The position numbers were made by a program, and so were the translations under genes. From assembly GCA_904420255.1 (NCBI GenBank), contig CAJFUT010000196.1, forward strand, positions 1 to 12,694: a DNA stretch of 12,694 bases, in the 5' to 3' direction. Numbering within the stretch: position 1 is the first letter of the stretch; every line of letters begins with the position of its first letter. Shown here piece by piece: positions 12,604-12,694 of the stretch. This DNA is from an uncultured Angelakisella sp. (GTDB lineage Bacteria; Bacillota; Clostridia; Oscillospirales; Ruminococcaceae). The notes beneath the pieces are model-generated. The model was not told where the DNA came from. It did no database searches and saw only the letters and a list, made by a program, of their open reading frames with translations.

Positions 12604-12692
12604 GCAAGCACCCGCAAAAGGGTGGTAGCGACAGCGAGCCGTCGCGAGGGCGCTTGCAACCGAGCAGGCGAGCCGAGCGTGCCCTTTTGCGG
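12604..12692. repeat. Large inverted repeat at the right edge with internal and crossing pairings
   Basis: CCGCAAAAGGG (12612-12622) and CCCTTTTGCGG (12682-12692) form a perfect 11-base outer stem around 59 bases rich in CGAGC repeats. Inside, GCGAC (12628-12632) pairs with GTCGC (12641-12645). GCAAGC (12604-12609) can pair with GCTTGC (12652-12657), crossing the outer stem in pseudoknot fashion. A minus-strand reading can end in TGA near 12592, so it could also be the tail of a gene or a repeat; this cannot be decided at the edge. Confidence 0.45.
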
Positions 12693-12694
12693 AA

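Noticed and set aside
1..12694. Mobile element, phage or defence system
   Set aside because: No transposase, integrase, nuclease, toxin or phage gene is found, and composition is uniform across the coding regions.

Overview
The window is about two-thirds G+C by eye. It has clean sigma-A type promoters (TTGACA / TATAAT), AGGAGG-type ribosome binding sites and intrinsic terminators with short T-runs. Gene content includes CmpB-type and DUF5662 proteins, a short clostridial-style siroheme/ferredoxin protein and a polyamine-type ABC operon. Together these suggest a high-GC anaerobic Firmicute, plausibly a gut Oscillospiraceae (Flavonifractor/Lawsonibacter-like). That assignment is inference; no rRNA or marker gene is present.

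Layout. (1) 6-2579, minus strand: a cardiolipin synthase, then a stand-alone siroheme sulfite/nitrite reductase-like protein carrying a 2x[4Fe-4S] ferredoxin domain. Each has its own promoter, and a strong terminator separates them. (2) 2580-3308: a compact divergent promoter region with a palindrome in or beside each core promoter, then a DUF5662 gene on the plus strand. (3) 3309-7611, plus strand: a terminator, a near-perfect promoter, a GC-rich leader of about 130 nt, and a tightly overlapping potA-potB-potC-potD-like ABC import operon closed by a strong terminator. The binding protein lacks several residues that PotD uses to hold polyamines. (4) 7612-7973: 360 bp without a convincing gene, packed with inverted repeats. 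(5) 7974-10275, plus strand: a two-gene unit encoding a NifH-like P-loop iron-sulfur ATPase and an N-acyl-D-amino-acid deacylase-type amidohydrolase, then a terminator. (6) 10303-11426, plus strand: a promoter with a direct repeat, a KDPG/KHG aldolase fused to a C-terminal glyoxalase-like (VOC) domain, and a bidirectional terminator. (7) 11442-12329, minus strand: a CmpB-family membrane protein with a coiled-coil tail and a TTG start. (8) 12330-12694: minus-strand terminators and a large inverted repeat at the window edge.

The most unusual item is the NifH-like protein. Both cluster-ligating cysteines are kept, but it has an altered Walker A (Arg for the signature Lys) and lacks the nitrogenase Asp43 position. 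It has no NifD/NifK-like partner in the window and sits directly upstream of an amidohydrolase. A working idea, inference only, is that the importer, NifH-like reductase, deacylase and 2-keto-acid aldolase form a catabolic or cofactor-linked neighbourhood for an imported amino-acid-like compound.
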